64,000 nucleotides of DNA from Arthrobacter sp. YN (lineage in GTDB: Bacteria; Actinomycetota; Actinomycetes; Actinomycetales; Micrococcaceae): NCBI RefSeq assembly GCF_002224285.1, contig NZ_CP022436.1, positions 3,720,001 to 3,784,000 of the forward strand, read 5' to 3'. A program made the translations under genes and the position numbers. The notes beneath the pieces are model-generated. The model did no database searches, was not told the origin of the DNA, and saw only the letters and a list, made by a program, of their open reading frames with translations. Positions 1-8,877 of the stretch are shown here, piece after piece; within the stretch, counting starts at the first letter, position 1, and every line of letters begins with the position of its first letter.

Positions 1-868
1 AACTCGATCTTGCGGCCCTTCAACGCGCCCAGGTCTGCCACAAAGCTGCCCTCCACCTCTGCCCCCGAAGCGTCGGGAAGACCTGCCAAGGCGATGGCCC
101 CGGACAGTGCGTGGACCCGCAGACCGTGCCCGCCGGCGTCGAACGCTACCGGGTAAGGGTGGCGACGCCCGTCGTCGGCAGCATCACAAAGCCGGTCCGC
201 CAGCGCGGGCCGGTCCCACTCTTCCTCCACAACGGAATAGCCGGTCATCGCGAGCCCGCCCAGCAACTCGCGCACCCGCCCGGCGTGCTGACGGTTCAAC
301 GCCAAAAGCTCGACGCCGGCACGCGGCTCCACGAGGCCGGCCACCTTCGAGGCAGAACGGACTTGCTGGACGAGGCCGAGCTCTTGCGTGACCATGTCCT
401 CGAGAATGCGAACAACATGGCCGTCCTCGGCATTGGCCACGTAAGAAGCATGCACGGCCCCTGCTCGGCCAGTCGGTTCCACTTGCGCTGCGCGGAGGCC
501 GTACCCACTTTGGTGGCACCGTTCGCGAAAGTAGCTACGTAGAGCCAGTGCGGCTGCATCAGGTAGGCCCGCAGGCCAGTGGGCACGGAGGTGCCGCGAT
601 GGAAGTCGTGCATGAGCCGGGAATCGTCGCGGGCAAAGCAGGCCCCGCATTGCTTGCCACGCTCCGCCGCGGAACTGCTGCGGCAGGGAACATGCGTGCG
701 GTCCCCCGGACCGTGGACCTTGGTATGGCCCAGGCACCACAGTCCGGGGATAACGCGCAGGCCCAGGGCTGAGCCCCGGGCCAACGCAATATCAGAGAAT
801 TCCCCGTCCGGCGTGAACAACCTCAGCGCTGGCGAGGAAGAGTCCCAAACGACTCCATGGACCAGCAT
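1..868 (-). pseudogene. DUF2797 family protein, frameshifted, 3' end beyond window
   Basis: Starts at ATG 868, two bases after the stop of the CoA lyase gene upstream, so it is probably co-transcribed with it. The N-terminal ~135 residues have the cysteine pattern of DUF2797 proteins (WCLG, then a Cys, then QCGAC) and the conserved stretch YVATFANGATKVGTA. At the CCCC run at 458-461 the frame breaks. If one more C is assumed there, the other frame continues as a convincing DUF2797 C-terminus (ASYVANAEDGHVVRILEDM, then TQELGLVQQVRSASK) right up to base 1. Total length would then be at least 289 codons, the usual family size. Biochemical function of the family is not established. The break is either a sequencing error or a true -1 frameshift. 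Confidence 0.75.
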
Positions 869-870
869 GC

Positions 871-1734
871 TTACAGGGAAGGCTGGACTCCGAAAGCCAC
901 TGCGAGCTTCATGATCTTCTCAGCGCGGCCCAAACGCGGGAGGTCCGAACCGTCGCGGATGACGCGGCCGTTGGCTTCGAAGTCGTTCATGAAGTCGGTG
1001 GCCCAGGCGACGTCGGACGGCGTGGGGCTGATGACCTCATTGATCACGGTGGTCTGATCGATGGCCAGGCACAGCTTGCCGGTCATGCCCATGGTCACGG
1101 TGATGCCGGTCTGCTCGCGCAGGATCGGGTGGTTGGTGCCGACGGTCGGGCCGTCGATGGGGCCGGGCAGGTTGCCCACGCGGCTGGCGACAACCAGTTT
1201 GGCGCGCGGGTAGGCCATGGCTTCCGGGGTAGCCGCCATGCCGGTGTCGCGGCGGAAATCGCCGGAGCCGAAAGCAAGGCGGAAGGCACCCTGGGCGCGG
1301 GCAATGTGGTTGGCTTCCTCGATGCCGAGGGCGGACTCAACCAGTGCGATCACGGGGGTCTTGCCGTCCATGCGGTGGTAGGACTCGGTGACCTGGTCAG
1401 CGGATTCGGTCTTGGCCAGCATCACGCCGAGCAGACCAGGGGTGCCGCGGAGACCGGCGAGGTCGTCGGCCCAGAATGGGCTGGTGGCGTCATTGATGCG
1501 GACCCACGCCTGGCCACCGGCGGTCAGCCAGTTAACGACGTTCTCGCGGGCCATGTCCTTCTGGGAGGGATCCACGGCGTCTTCGATGTCCAGGATGATG
1601 GCGTCTGCCCGTGAACCCGCAGATTCGTCAAAGAGCTCCGTTTTCATGGCGTTCACAAGGAGCCACGAACGGGCGATATCAGCGGGAATGTTGCGGGTAG
1701 GCCGAATGGACTCGGCGGCGATGCTAGACGTCAT
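871..1734 (-). CDS. HpcH/HpaI aldolase / CitE-like CoA-ester lyase
   Basis: A 287-residue cytosolic protein of the CitE / malyl-CoA lyase superfamily, enzymes that cleave or form C-C bonds in beta-hydroxyacyl-CoA esters with a divalent metal. Visible family signatures are SRADAIILDIEDAVDP (the D-E-D region), the conserved RIND segment, ALVESALGI with the metal-binding Glu, and GSGDFRRDTG. Start chosen at ATG 1734, giving the normal family N-terminus. The reading frame continues 21 codons upstream, but only to an ATT codon. The substrate cannot be told from sequence. The DUF2797 gene follows two bases after the stop. Confidence 0.85.
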   Translation of the reverse strand: MTSSIAAESIRPTRNIPADIARSWLLVNAMKTELFDESAGSRADAIILDIEDAVDPSQKDMARENVVNWLTAGGQAWVRINDATSPFWADDLAGLRGTPGLLGVMLAKTESADQVTESYHRMDGKTPVIALVESALGIEEANHIARAQGAFRLAFGSGDFRRDTGMAATPEAMAYPRAKLVVASRVGNLPGPIDGPTVGTNHPILREQTGITVTMGMTGKLCLAIDQTTVINEVISPTPSDVAWATDFMNDFEANGRVIRDGSDLPRLGRAEKIMKLAVAFGVQPSL

Positions 1735-2111
1735 GTATCTACCGTATCCGTCAGGCAGCCCGCACGGCGAAGAAATACGCCCGGTTGTGAGGATCAATAC
1801 GAACTAAACCCCATATGACTGTGGGGTCCAACAGTATGACGTCCGACGGCGGGACGCGCCAGTCATGTCCGGCCCACCTGTCGCTGTTGTTCACAGGGCT
1901 CAACGCGGCGTCTTTGTGTCCTCCGGTTGCCGGGAATGGCCCAGGATTTCGCCCTGTTTCCGGCTGTTTCGCAGCGTTTCCAGGCGTTACCCGATCACTT
2001 CCCACGCAGCACCGAAATGGGCTTTCATCGTTCCCAAGCCGTTGCACGGGTTCCCAAGCTCTTGCGCCAGCCGGCTACCCAACACCTTCCAACCCATCGA
2101 AAGTAGCTCCC
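1735..2111. promoter_or_regulatory. Divergent regulatory region of CoA lyase and sulfonate operon
   Basis: A 377-base gap between two divergent genes without a convincing coding sequence. The plus-strand frame can be extended upstream from 2112 but has no family-like content. Two overlapping dyads sit about 285-300 bases before the transporter gene: CCCCA at 1809-1813 with TGGGG at 1822-1826, and ACTGT at 1818-1822 with ACAGT at 1831-1835 (8-base spacer). They are candidate operator sites for one or both genes. No riboswitch-like fold was recognised. No Shine-Dalgarno is obvious before 2112. Confidence 0.4.
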
Positions 2112-3137
2112 ATGAAACTGCATCTGCCCCTGCTGAGCGTCGCGGCCGCCGTCGTACTAGCGCTGACGGTGAGCGGCTGCGGCGGCGCTGCCGAAGCCGG
2201 ACAAACAGGCCAAGCCGGAAACGAGGTCAAGGAACTCCGGTACCAGGGCTCGGCCAACAACGTGACCTTTCCGGAGTTGGCCGCAGACCTCGGATATCTG
2301 GGCGACCTGAAGCTCAACTGGGTAGGAAACACCACCAGCGGTCCGCAGGACATCCAATCCGCGGCGACCAACCAAACGGACGTCGGCGGCGCGTTCTCCG
2401 GAGCGGTGGTCAAGCTCATTGAAGCCGGCGCACCGGTCAAGGCTGTGACCAACTACTACGGCTCCGACGAGAAGACCTTCAGCGGGTATTACGTCAAGGC
2501 GGAGAGCACCATCAAGGAACCGCGTGACCTGATTGGCAAGAAGATCGCCGTCAACACGCTTGGCGCCCACCACGAGGCCGTCATCAACACGTGGTTGACC
2601 AAGAACGGACTCAGCCAGGACGAGATCAAACAGGTCCAGCTGGTCCCGCTGGCACCGAACGACACCGAGGAAGCGATTCGTCGTGGACAGGTGGACGCCG
2701 GAACGCTCGGCGGCGTCCTGCAGGACCGGGCCATTGAGGCCGGCGGACTGCGATCGCTCTTTAGTGACGTGGAGCTGTTCGGCACCTTCGCCGGCGGGCA
2801 GATCGTGTTGCGCAGCGACTTCATCGCAAAGAACCCGAACACCACCCGCACCTTCACCACCGGAGTTGCCAAAGCGATCACATGGGCAGCGGAAACGCCT
2901 CGCGACGAGGTCATTGCCCGCTTCACCAAGATCATAGAGAGCCGTGGCCGCAACGAGAGCACGGCCAACCTGAAGTTCTGGAAGAGCCCCGGGGTCCCGG
3001 ACTCAGGGGTGATCAAAGACGAGGACTTCACCCGCTGGGAGGCCTGGCTGAACGCGTCGGGAATCGTCAAGGACAAGCTCACGCCGTCCAAGTACTACAC
3101 GAACGAGTTCAACGAGCTCGCCCCGAAGAAGGGATAG
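2112..3137 (+). CDS. Sulfonate/taurine ABC transporter substrate-binding lipoprotein
   Basis: A 341-residue periplasmic-type binding protein of the SsuA/TauA (NMT1-like) family, anchored to the membrane as a lipoprotein. The N-terminus is a signal peptide ending in the lipobox LTVSGC. The mature part holds the typical folds of this family, for example NNVTFPELAADLGYLGDL, then a switch region with QSAATNQTDVGGAFSG and the domain around ETPRDEVIARFTKI. ATG 2112 is chosen because the signal peptide begins there. It is the first gene of a tight four-gene operon: only two bases separate it from the ATPase gene. The dioxygenase at the end of the operon argues for taurine or another alkanesulfonate as substrate, but specificity is inferred. 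Confidence 0.88.
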   Translation: MKLHLPLLSVAAAVVLALTVSGCGGAAEAGQTGQAGNEVKELRYQGSANNVTFPELAADLGYLGDLKLNWVGNTTSGPQDIQSAATNQTDVGGAFSGAVVKLIEAGAPVKAVTNYYGSDEKTFSGYYVKAESTIKEPRDLIGKKIAVNTLGAHHEAVINTWLTKNGLSQDEIKQVQLVPLAPNDTEEAIRRGQVDAGTLGGVLQDRAIEAGGLRSLFSDVELFGTFAGGQIVLRSDFIAKNPNTTRTFTTGVAKAITWAAETPRDEVIARFTKIIESRGRNESTANLKFWKSPGVPDSGVIKDEDFTRWEAWLNASGIVKDKLTPSKYYTNEFNELAPKKG

Positions 3138-3139
3138 CC

Positions 3140-4030
3140 ATGACCGCGAAAATCAGCCTCCGGAACGTCACGAAGGAGTTCACGGTCCGGGCCACCAAAA
3201 CCACCAGCGCCACCCGCCTCACCGCCATCGACTCCCTGAGCCTGGACGTCCGCGACGGCGAATTCCTCACCCTGGTGGGGCCCAGCGGCTCGGGCAAGAC
3301 CACGCTCCTGGACCTGCTGGCGGGGCTTTCCACGCCCACCTCCGGCGAGGTGCTGGTGGACGGCAAACCCGTCACCGGGCCGGGCAAGGACCGGGCTGTG
3401 GTGTTCCAGCAGTACGCGTTGTTCCCGTGGCGGACGGCCTCGGCCAACGTCTCGATCGGGCTCGAAGGAGTGGGCCCGGACGGCAGGAAGCTGAACCGCC
3501 GCGAGCGGGCAGCGAAGGCCAGCGAATACCTGGCACTCGTAGGCTTGGCGGGTTTCGAGGACCGCTATCCGCATGAGCTCTCCGGTGGCATGAAGCAACG
3601 CGTGGCCATTGCCCGCAGCCTGGCCTACGAGCCGGACGTGTTGCTGATGGACGAACCGTTTGCCGCCTTGGATGCCCAGACCCGTGAGCAGCTGCAGGAT
3701 GAACTCCTCAGGATCTGGAAAGCCACGGGCAAGACCATCGTGTTCATCACCCACGGCATTGACGAGGCCGTGTACCTCGGCGAGCGCGTCGCTGTCCTGA
3801 GCGCGCGTCCGGGCCGGCTCAAGGAAATCGTGGACATCACCATTCCGGACCGTGACGGCGACGAGGACATCCGTTCCAACCCTGCCTTCGTTGAACACCG
3901 GCACCAGGTGTGGACGCTCCTGCACGATGAAGTCCGCCGCGCCCAGGACGCCGGCCACCGCAAGATCCTGCCGGACGGCAGCGCACCGGACGAACCCGCA
4001 ACCATCACCAAGGAAAGGAGCGCGGCCTGA
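3140..4030 (+). CDS. Sulfonate ABC transporter ATP-binding protein (TauB/SsuB-like)
   Basis: A 296-residue ABC ATPase that energises uptake of the bound sulfonate. Walker A GPSGSGKT is at residues 47-54, the signature LSGGMKQR at about 147-154, Walker B LLMDEPFAALD ends near 178, and the switch His is in FITHGIDEAV. The Q-loop reads VVFQQYALFPWR, typical for the nitrate/sulfonate/taurine subfamily. Its stop overlaps the permease start as TGATG at 4028-4032, which indicates translational coupling. The C-terminal ~40 residues beyond the ATPase core are an Arg/Ala-rich extension without a recognised domain. Confidence 0.92.
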   Translation: MTAKISLRNVTKEFTVRATKTTSATRLTAIDSLSLDVRDGEFLTLVGPSGSGKTTLLDLLAGLSTPTSGEVLVDGKPVTGPGKDRAVVFQQYALFPWRTASANVSIGLEGVGPDGRKLNRRERAAKASEYLALVGLAGFEDRYPHELSGGMKQRVAIARSLAYEPDVLLMDEPFAALDAQTREQLQDELLRIWKATGKTIVFITHGIDEAVYLGERVAVLSARPGRLKEIVDITIPDRDGDEDIRSNPAFVEHRHQVWTLLHDEVRRAQDAGHRKILPDGSAPDEPATITKERSAA

Positions 4031-4944
4031 TGACCACCACGCTCATTCATACAGAAGCCGCGCCCACGGCGGGCACCGCGGCCAACCCAGCTGCCGCCGT
4101 CGAGCGTTCCCCGCAGGATCCTGCAGAAGGCACGACGCCGGCACCCGGCAGAGTGCGACGGGTCACCGCGGCCGCCGGTTCAATTCTCTGGAAGTCCACA
4201 GCCATCCTGGCGTTCCTGGCGCTCTGGGAGCTCGGACCGACGTACTTGGCCAGCCCCTCCACCCGGGTGTTCCTTCCACCGCTGCACGAAGTACTCCTGG
4301 CGTGGGGCAAGCTCTTCGAAGCCGGCACCATCCAAGGCCACATCGCTGCCAGCCTCACCCGTTCCGTGGCAGGCTTCGGCGCCGCACTGGCGGCAGGTGT
4401 CTCGCTGGGATTGCTCATCGCCTGGTACGGGCGGTTGAACTCGGTCCTGAACCCGCTGCTGGAGTTGTTCCGCAACACCGCCGCGTTGGCGTTGCTGCCG
4501 GTGTTTACGCTGCTGCTGGGCATCGGCGAGGAGTCAAAGATCAGCATTGTTGCTTACGCCGCGTTCTTCCCGGTCCTCCTGAACACCATTGCCGGGGTGA
4601 AGACCGTGGACCCGCTCCTGATCAGGGCGGCGCGTTCGCTGGGGCTCAACAGCTTCCGGCTCTTCCAGAAAGTCATTCTCCCGTCCGCCGTGCCCACCAT
4701 TTTCACGGGTATCCGCATGGCCGGCACCGCATCAATCCTGGTGCTGATCGCCGCCGAAATGGTGGGAGCCAAGGCCGGTCTGGGGTATCTGATCGTGAAC
4801 GCGCAGAGCAGCTTCCTGATCCCGGACATGTACGCCGGCATTCTTACGGTGTCTTTGTTGGGGCTTGGCGTGAACTTCCTGCTCGTCGCCCTTGAACGGC
4901 ACTTCTCCCGCTGGCGCACCGCTGTTGGTGCCGACGCCTCCTGA
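4030..4944 (+). CDS. Sulfonate ABC transporter permease (TauC/SsuC-like)
   Basis: A 304-residue inner-membrane permease of the BPD_transp_1 family. The first ~55 residues are a polar, Ala/Pro-rich cytoplasmic extension. Membrane segments follow, starting with STAILAFLALWELG. The EAA-type loop that contacts the ATPase is visible as RAARSLGLNSFRLFQKVILP at roughly residues 200-220. It forms the transporter with the preceding lipoprotein and ATPase genes and is translationally coupled to the latter by a one-base overlap. Confidence 0.92.
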   Translation: MTTTLIHTEAAPTAGTAANPAAAVERSPQDPAEGTTPAPGRVRRVTAAAGSILWKSTAILAFLALWELGPTYLASPSTRVFLPPLHEVLLAWGKLFEAGTIQGHIAASLTRSVAGFGAALAAGVSLGLLIAWYGRLNSVLNPLLELFRNTAALALLPVFTLLLGIGEESKISIVAYAAFFPVLLNTIAGVKTVDPLLIRAARSLGLNSFRLFQKVILPSAVPTIFTGIRMAGTASILVLIAAEMVGAKAGLGYLIVNAQSSFLIPDMYAGILTVSLLGLGVNFLLVALERHFSRWRTAVGADAS

Positions 4945-5009
4945 CCCACCCACGTGGCACCCGCCGCAATCCATCACCACATCCACCACAACCAGTAAGG
5001 AAACAGATC

Positions 5010-5942
5010 ATGACCGTCATTACCGAAACCAAACTCGAATTCGCCAAGCTGGGCTCCCGCATCGGCGCCGAAATCCGCGGCCTGGACATCAGTGGAGACC
5101 TCAGCGAGGACTCCGTGGCCCAGATCAGGGCAGCGCTCAACGAGCACAAGGCATTGGTGTTCCGCGAGGCCAACATCCTCACCGACGAAGCCCAGGTGAA
5201 GTTCGCTTCGCACTTTGGACCCCTTACCAAGGCGCATCCCACGGTTGCTTCCGTAGACGGCGAAGAGAACGTGCTGCCCGTGGACAGCGAGAACGGCTCG
5301 GCGAACAACTGGCACACGGACGTCACGTTTGTGGTCAACCCGCCGCAGGCGTCCACGCTGCGCAGCATTGACCTTCCGGCCTACGGTGGCGAGACGTTGA
5401 TCGCATCCTCGGCCGGCGCCTATCGGGACCTGCCGGAGGAACTGCGCAGCTTCGCGGACAACCTGTGGGCCATCCACACCAATGACTACGACTACTCGGT
5501 GCCCAAGAATCTCGAGCACTCCAACGCGGAAGAGCGTCGCAAGGAGTTCACGCGCCTGAAGTTCGAGACCGCCCACCCCGTGGTACGGGTCCATCCTTTG
5601 ACCGGCGAGCGCGGATTGTTCATTGGGGGCTTCGCGCAGCGGCTCCGGATTGTGGGGCTGTCCAACACCGAGTCCAAGGACATCATCCGTCTGCTGCAGG
5701 CGTACGTGACGCGTCCGGAGAATGTGGTCCGGGTGAACTGGGAGCCGAACCAGGTAGTCCTTTTCGACAACCGCATCACCCAGCACTACGCCCCGGACAA
5801 CTACGATGGCCAGCCGCGCAAGCTCAACCGCGTGACCATCGCCGGCGACATTCCCGTCAGCATCGATGGCAAACCGAGCCAGGCCATCCAGGGTGATTCG
5901 AGCACCTACTCGGTGGTGGCCCCGATCAGCCACGCATCGTAG
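5010..5942 (+). CDS. TauD/TfdA family 2-oxoglutarate-dependent dioxygenase
   Basis: A 310-residue Fe(II)/2-oxoglutarate dioxygenase that oxidatively releases sulfite from taurine-like sulfonates. The iron triad is visible: His102 and Asp104 in NNWHTDVTF and His259 in NRITQHYAP. The 2-oxoglutarate-binding Arg lies in QPRKLNRVTIAG (about residue 270-274). A Shine-Dalgarno AAGGA sits upstream of ATG 5010. Last gene of the operon, followed at once by a long palindrome. Family members also act on herbicides and alkyl sulfates; the transporter context favours a sulfonate or sulfate ester. Confidence 0.88.
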   Translation: MTVITETKLEFAKLGSRIGAEIRGLDISGDLSEDSVAQIRAALNEHKALVFREANILTDEAQVKFASHFGPLTKAHPTVASVDGEENVLPVDSENGSANNWHTDVTFVVNPPQASTLRSIDLPAYGGETLIASSAGAYRDLPEELRSFADNLWAIHTNDYDYSVPKNLEHSNAEERRKEFTRLKFETAHPVVRVHPLTGERGLFIGGFAQRLRIVGLSNTESKDIIRLLQAYVTRPENVVRVNWEPNQVVLFDNRITQHYAPDNYDGQPRKLNRVTIAGDIPVSIDGKPSQAIQGDSSTYSVVAPISHAS

Positions 5943-5967
5943 GCGCACTCCATGTGTTGCTGTTCCC

Positions 5968-6035
5968 ACCCAACTGAGTCGCAGTTCAGGTCGTTATGAG
6001 CGCTCAAAACGACCTCAACTGCGACTCAGTTGGGT
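5968..6035. terminator. 68-base near-perfect palindrome between convergent genes
   Basis: The whole segment reads almost the same on both strands. The left arm is ACCCAACTGAGTCGCAGTT (5968-5986) and its exact complement lies at 6017-6035. Inside it AGGTCGTT (5988-5995) pairs with AACGACCT (6008-6015) and the centre is the palindrome TGAGCGCTCA (5997-6006). Only positions 5987/6016 and 5996/6007 fail to pair. It lies between the converging dioxygenase and aldo/keto reductase genes, so a bidirectional terminator is the simplest reading. Its length and perfection exceed normal terminators, so a dispersed palindromic repeat is also possible. Confidence 0.7.
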
Positions 6036-6045
6036 TAAAACGGGG

Positions 6046-7032
6046 TTAGGGGATGTTGCTGCCCCGGGCTGCCACCCACAGTCCGTACCACTGGGCACGG
6101 GTCATCTCCTTCGCGACAACTGCCGCATCGGCGCAAGCCGCAATCCGGGTGGGATGGGTGGTTCCCACTACCGGTGAGATCATGGCCGGGTGCTTCATCA
6201 GCCAACCCAGCAGTACTGATTCCGGCGTGGTGTTCTTCTCCCCCGCCAACTGTTCCAGCATCTCCGCTACAGCCGACTCATCCGGTGAGAGCTCCTCAGA
6301 CATGGCCCCTGTGTAGCGCCCTTGCGCCAGGGACCCATACGCCTGCAGTTCAATCCCGTGAGTCATGCAGTGCTCCAGGGTTCCGTGCGGAAAGCTGTAC
6401 CCCAACCCCTCCGCATGGTTGACCAGCACACCGCTCTCCAGCCAGTCCCGGCGAAGCAGGCTCATCTCCAACTGGTTCGCCACAACAGGCGCCTCCAACT
6501 GGTCCTGCAGGAACGCGATCTGCGCTCCGGACATATTGGACACCCCCAGTTGCCGCACCTTGCCTTCCGCCTTCAACTGTCCGACGGCGTCCGCCACCTC
6601 ACGCGGGTCCATCAGCGGATCGGGGCGGTGCAGCAGCAGCACGTCCACATAGTCCGTTTGGAGCCGCTTCAGGCTCCCGTTAACCCGTTCGAGGATGGCT
6701 TCCCGGCTGAGGTCGTATTGCGTGTCCAGCCCACGCTCCCCCAGCCTGATGCCGCACTTGGTTTGCAGCTGGACCTTCCCGCGCAGACCCTGCGAACGGG
6801 CAAGGACTTCACCGAAAACGGCCTCGGACTTTCCGCTGCGGTAAATGTCCGCATGATCAAAAAGTTCAATGCCAATCCCCAGAGCGGCGTCGACCACCGC
6901 GGCGGCCTGATCGATCTCAGCTGCGCCATAGGACGCGCCATCCCACGGGCCGCCGAGTCCCATGCAGCCATAGATGAGGCGTCCCCGCCCGTTCGTATTC
7001 GTCATAACTTCCGTATCTGCCGCAGCGTCCAT
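6046..7032 (-). CDS. Aldo/keto reductase (YdhF-like)
   Basis: A 328-residue NADPH-dependent aldo/keto reductase. The catalytic tetrad elements are visible: Asp in FDHADIY with its Tyr, Lys in LQTKCG and His in LLLHRPDP. The C-terminal cofactor region reads ISPVVGTTHPTRI. ATG 7032 is chosen because GAGGA precedes it at proper spacing; an internal ATG at 7005 would give the same core. The start lies 14 bases after the stop of the glucosidase gene, so it is the last gene of the alpha-glucoside operon. Its substrate is unknown; a role in reducing a sugar-derived aldehyde or ketone is inference from position. Confidence 0.85.
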   Translation of the reverse strand: MDAAADTEVMTNTNGRGRLIYGCMGLGGPWDGASYGAAEIDQAAAVVDAALGIGIELFDHADIYRSGKSEAVFGEVLARSQGLRGKVQLQTKCGIRLGERGLDTQYDLSREAILERVNGSLKRLQTDYVDVLLLHRPDPLMDPREVADAVGQLKAEGKVRQLGVSNMSGAQIAFLQDQLEAPVVANQLEMSLLRRDWLESGVLVNHAEGLGYSFPHGTLEHCMTHGIELQAYGSLAQGRYTGAMSEELSPDESAVAEMLEQLAGEKNTTPESVLLGWLMKHPAMISPVVGTTHPTRIAACADAAVVAKEMTRAQWYGLWVAARGSNIP

Positions 7033-7046
7033 CTTGTCCTCAGCGC

Positions 7047-8801
7047 TTACGCGTTGCTCACAACCCACGCGGTGGTGTCGGACGGCAGCTTGCCATCCTC
7101 CAGCGGTCCGCTGGTTACCACCACATCACCTTCAGGCAGTTCAACGAGTTCGCCGCCGAAGTTGGTGATGGTGTGCCAGGCACCGGGGCGGCTGAAATGC
7201 AGCACGTCCCGGTTTCCTGTCTCCACCCACTCAAGTTCCTCGCTGGTCTGGAGTTCGCTGCGCAGGCGCAGTGCCTTCTTATAGAGCTCCAGCGTGGAAC
7301 CTTCCACGCCGTCCTGCGTGGATACTGCGTAATCCTTGAACCAGGCCGGCTGCGGAAGGTGCGCCTTGCCCGCACCGAAGCCGAACGACGGGCCTTCCGT
7401 GGTCCACGGCAGCGGCACGCGGCAGCCGTCGCGCCCGATCTCCACGCCCGGGTTGCGGAAGAAGGACGGGTCCTGGCGTTCCGAGTCAGGGATTTCCGAG
7501 ACTTCACGCAAGCCGAGCTCTTCACCCTGGTAAAGGTAGGCCGAGCCGGGGAGCGCAAGCAGCAACAGCGTCGCGGCGCGGGCACGACGCAAGCCAAGTT
7601 CGACGTCGAGCTCTTCAGCCGGTGCGCCGGCAAGCAGCCAGCCCTTGCCATCCTGGCCCTTGGGCTTGCCGCCGGTAATGTCCTGTGCCGCATTGGTTCC
7701 CTGCGCAACGGAGCCGCCCTTGGGCAGTCCGTAGCGCGTGGCGTGGCGGACGACGTCGTGGTTGGAGAAAACCCACGTGGACGAGGCACCTGATTCCTTG
7801 GCTGCCACCAGGTTGTCCGTGATGATTTTCCGGAACGATGCAGCATCGAAGTCGGACTGCAGGAGATCGAAGTTGAACGCCTGGCCCAGTCCTTCGGGGC
7901 TGGCGTAGCGGGCACGGCGGGACTCGTGGACCCAGGCCTCGGCGACAGCCGTACGGGGCGGGTTGTACTCGTTGAAGAGCTTGCGCCACTCCGCGTAGAC
8001 CTCGTGGACTTCGTCTCGGTCCCAGAACGGGTGGGAACCATCGGTGAAGCCATCGGTTCCGTGGGCCTTGGCTTCGAGATCGGCCTTCATGGGCAGCGGC
8101 TCGGACAGATCCTTGGCCATGCCGTGGGCAACGTCGATCCTGAAACCATCAACGCCGCGGTCCGACCAGAAACGCAGCGTCTTCAGGAAGTCCTCGCGGA
8201 TCTCCGGGTTCTCCCAGTTGAAGTCCGGCTGCTCCTTGGCAAAAATGTGCAAGTACCACTGGCCGGGAGTGCCATCCGGCTCGGTGATGCGATCCCAGAT
8301 GGGGCCGCCAAAGACGGAGTCCCAGTCCGACGGCGGCAGCTCGCCGTTCTCGCCCCGGCCGTCACGGAAGATGTAGCGCTCGCGGGCAGCGGAGCCCTTG
8401 GGCGAAGCCAAGGCTTCCTTGAACCACTCATGGCGGTCGGAGGAATGGTTGGGGACGATGTCCGCCACGATCTTGATCCCGGCGGCGTGCAGGGCTTCAA
8501 CCATCTCGTCGAAGTCCTCAAGGGTGCCCAGCTTCGGATCCACATTGCGGTAGTCATCTACGTCGTAGCCGCCGTCAGCAAGCGCTGAAGGGTAGAAGGG
8601 GCTCAGCCAGACAGCGTCGATTCCCAGTTCCTTGAGGTAGGGAACTTTGGCGGTGATGCCCTTGATGTCGCCCAGTCCGTCGCCGTTGGCGTCGTGGAAG
8701 CTGCGGGGATAGATCTGGTAGACAGCCGCTTGGCGCCACCAGTTGGGGTCGGCCATGCGATCTACATTGGTACGGTGTGCCTGAGTGGCGGAGGTGCTCA
8801 C
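7047..8801 (-). CDS. Glycoside hydrolase family 13 alpha-glucosidase / oligo-1,6-glucosidase
   Basis: A 584-residue cytoplasmic GH13 enzyme that hydrolyses alpha-glucosides such as maltose, isomaltose or sucrose-type sugars. Conserved regions are DIVPNHS (about 114-120), FRIDVAH with nucleophile Asp223, AVAEAWVH with acid/base Glu288, and FSNHDVVRH with Asp349. The start is GTG 8801, preceded by AAAGGAG. The operator-like dyad at 8813-8835 lies directly upstream, so this gene probably has its own regulated promoter in addition to read-through from the transporter genes. The neighbouring ABC system would import the substrate. Confidence 0.9.
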   Translation of the reverse strand: MSTSATQAHRTNVDRMADPNWWRQAAVYQIYPRSFHDANGDGLGDIKGITAKVPYLKELGIDAVWLSPFYPSALADGGYDVDDYRNVDPKLGTLEDFDEMVEALHAAGIKIVADIVPNHSSDRHEWFKEALASPKGSAARERYIFRDGRGENGELPPSDWDSVFGGPIWDRITEPDGTPGQWYLHIFAKEQPDFNWENPEIREDFLKTLRFWSDRGVDGFRIDVAHGMAKDLSEPLPMKADLEAKAHGTDGFTDGSHPFWDRDEVHEVYAEWRKLFNEYNPPRTAVAEAWVHESRRARYASPEGLGQAFNFDLLQSDFDAASFRKIITDNLVAAKESGASSTWVFSNHDVVRHATRYGLPKGGSVAQGTNAAQDITGGKPKGQDGKGWLLAGAPAEELDVELGLRRARAATLLLLALPGSAYLYQGEELGLREVSEIPDSERQDPSFFRNPGVEIGRDGCRVPLPWTTEGPSFGFGAGKAHLPQPAWFKDYAVSTQDGVEGSTLELYKKALRLRSELQTSEELEWVETGNRDVLHFSRPGAWHTITNFGGELVELPEGDVVVTSGPLEDGKLPSDTTAWVVSNA

Positions 8802-8812
8802 GAAACTCCTTT

Positions 8813-8835
8813 GATTTAGTATCTAAATTTATATC
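8813..8835. promoter_or_regulatory. Putative ROK-repressor operator before glucosidase gene
   Basis: AT-rich island in GC-rich DNA. It contains the dyad TTTAG (8815-8819), TAT, CTAAA (8823-8827) and the 11-mer TCTAAATTTAT (8822-8832), which recurs identically at 12180-12190 in front of the ROK gene. It lies just upstream of the Shine-Dalgarno of the glucosidase gene. Binding by the ROK protein encoded at 12256-13479 is inferred. Confidence 0.6.
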
Positions 8836-8877
8836 CCGGACCAGTATGAAACGGCCGGACGTCGCAGGTCAACAGGC

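Noticed and set aside
1815..2111. N-terminal extension of the sulfonate-binding protein
   Set aside because: The lipoprotein signal starts at 2112; the extension has no coding character.
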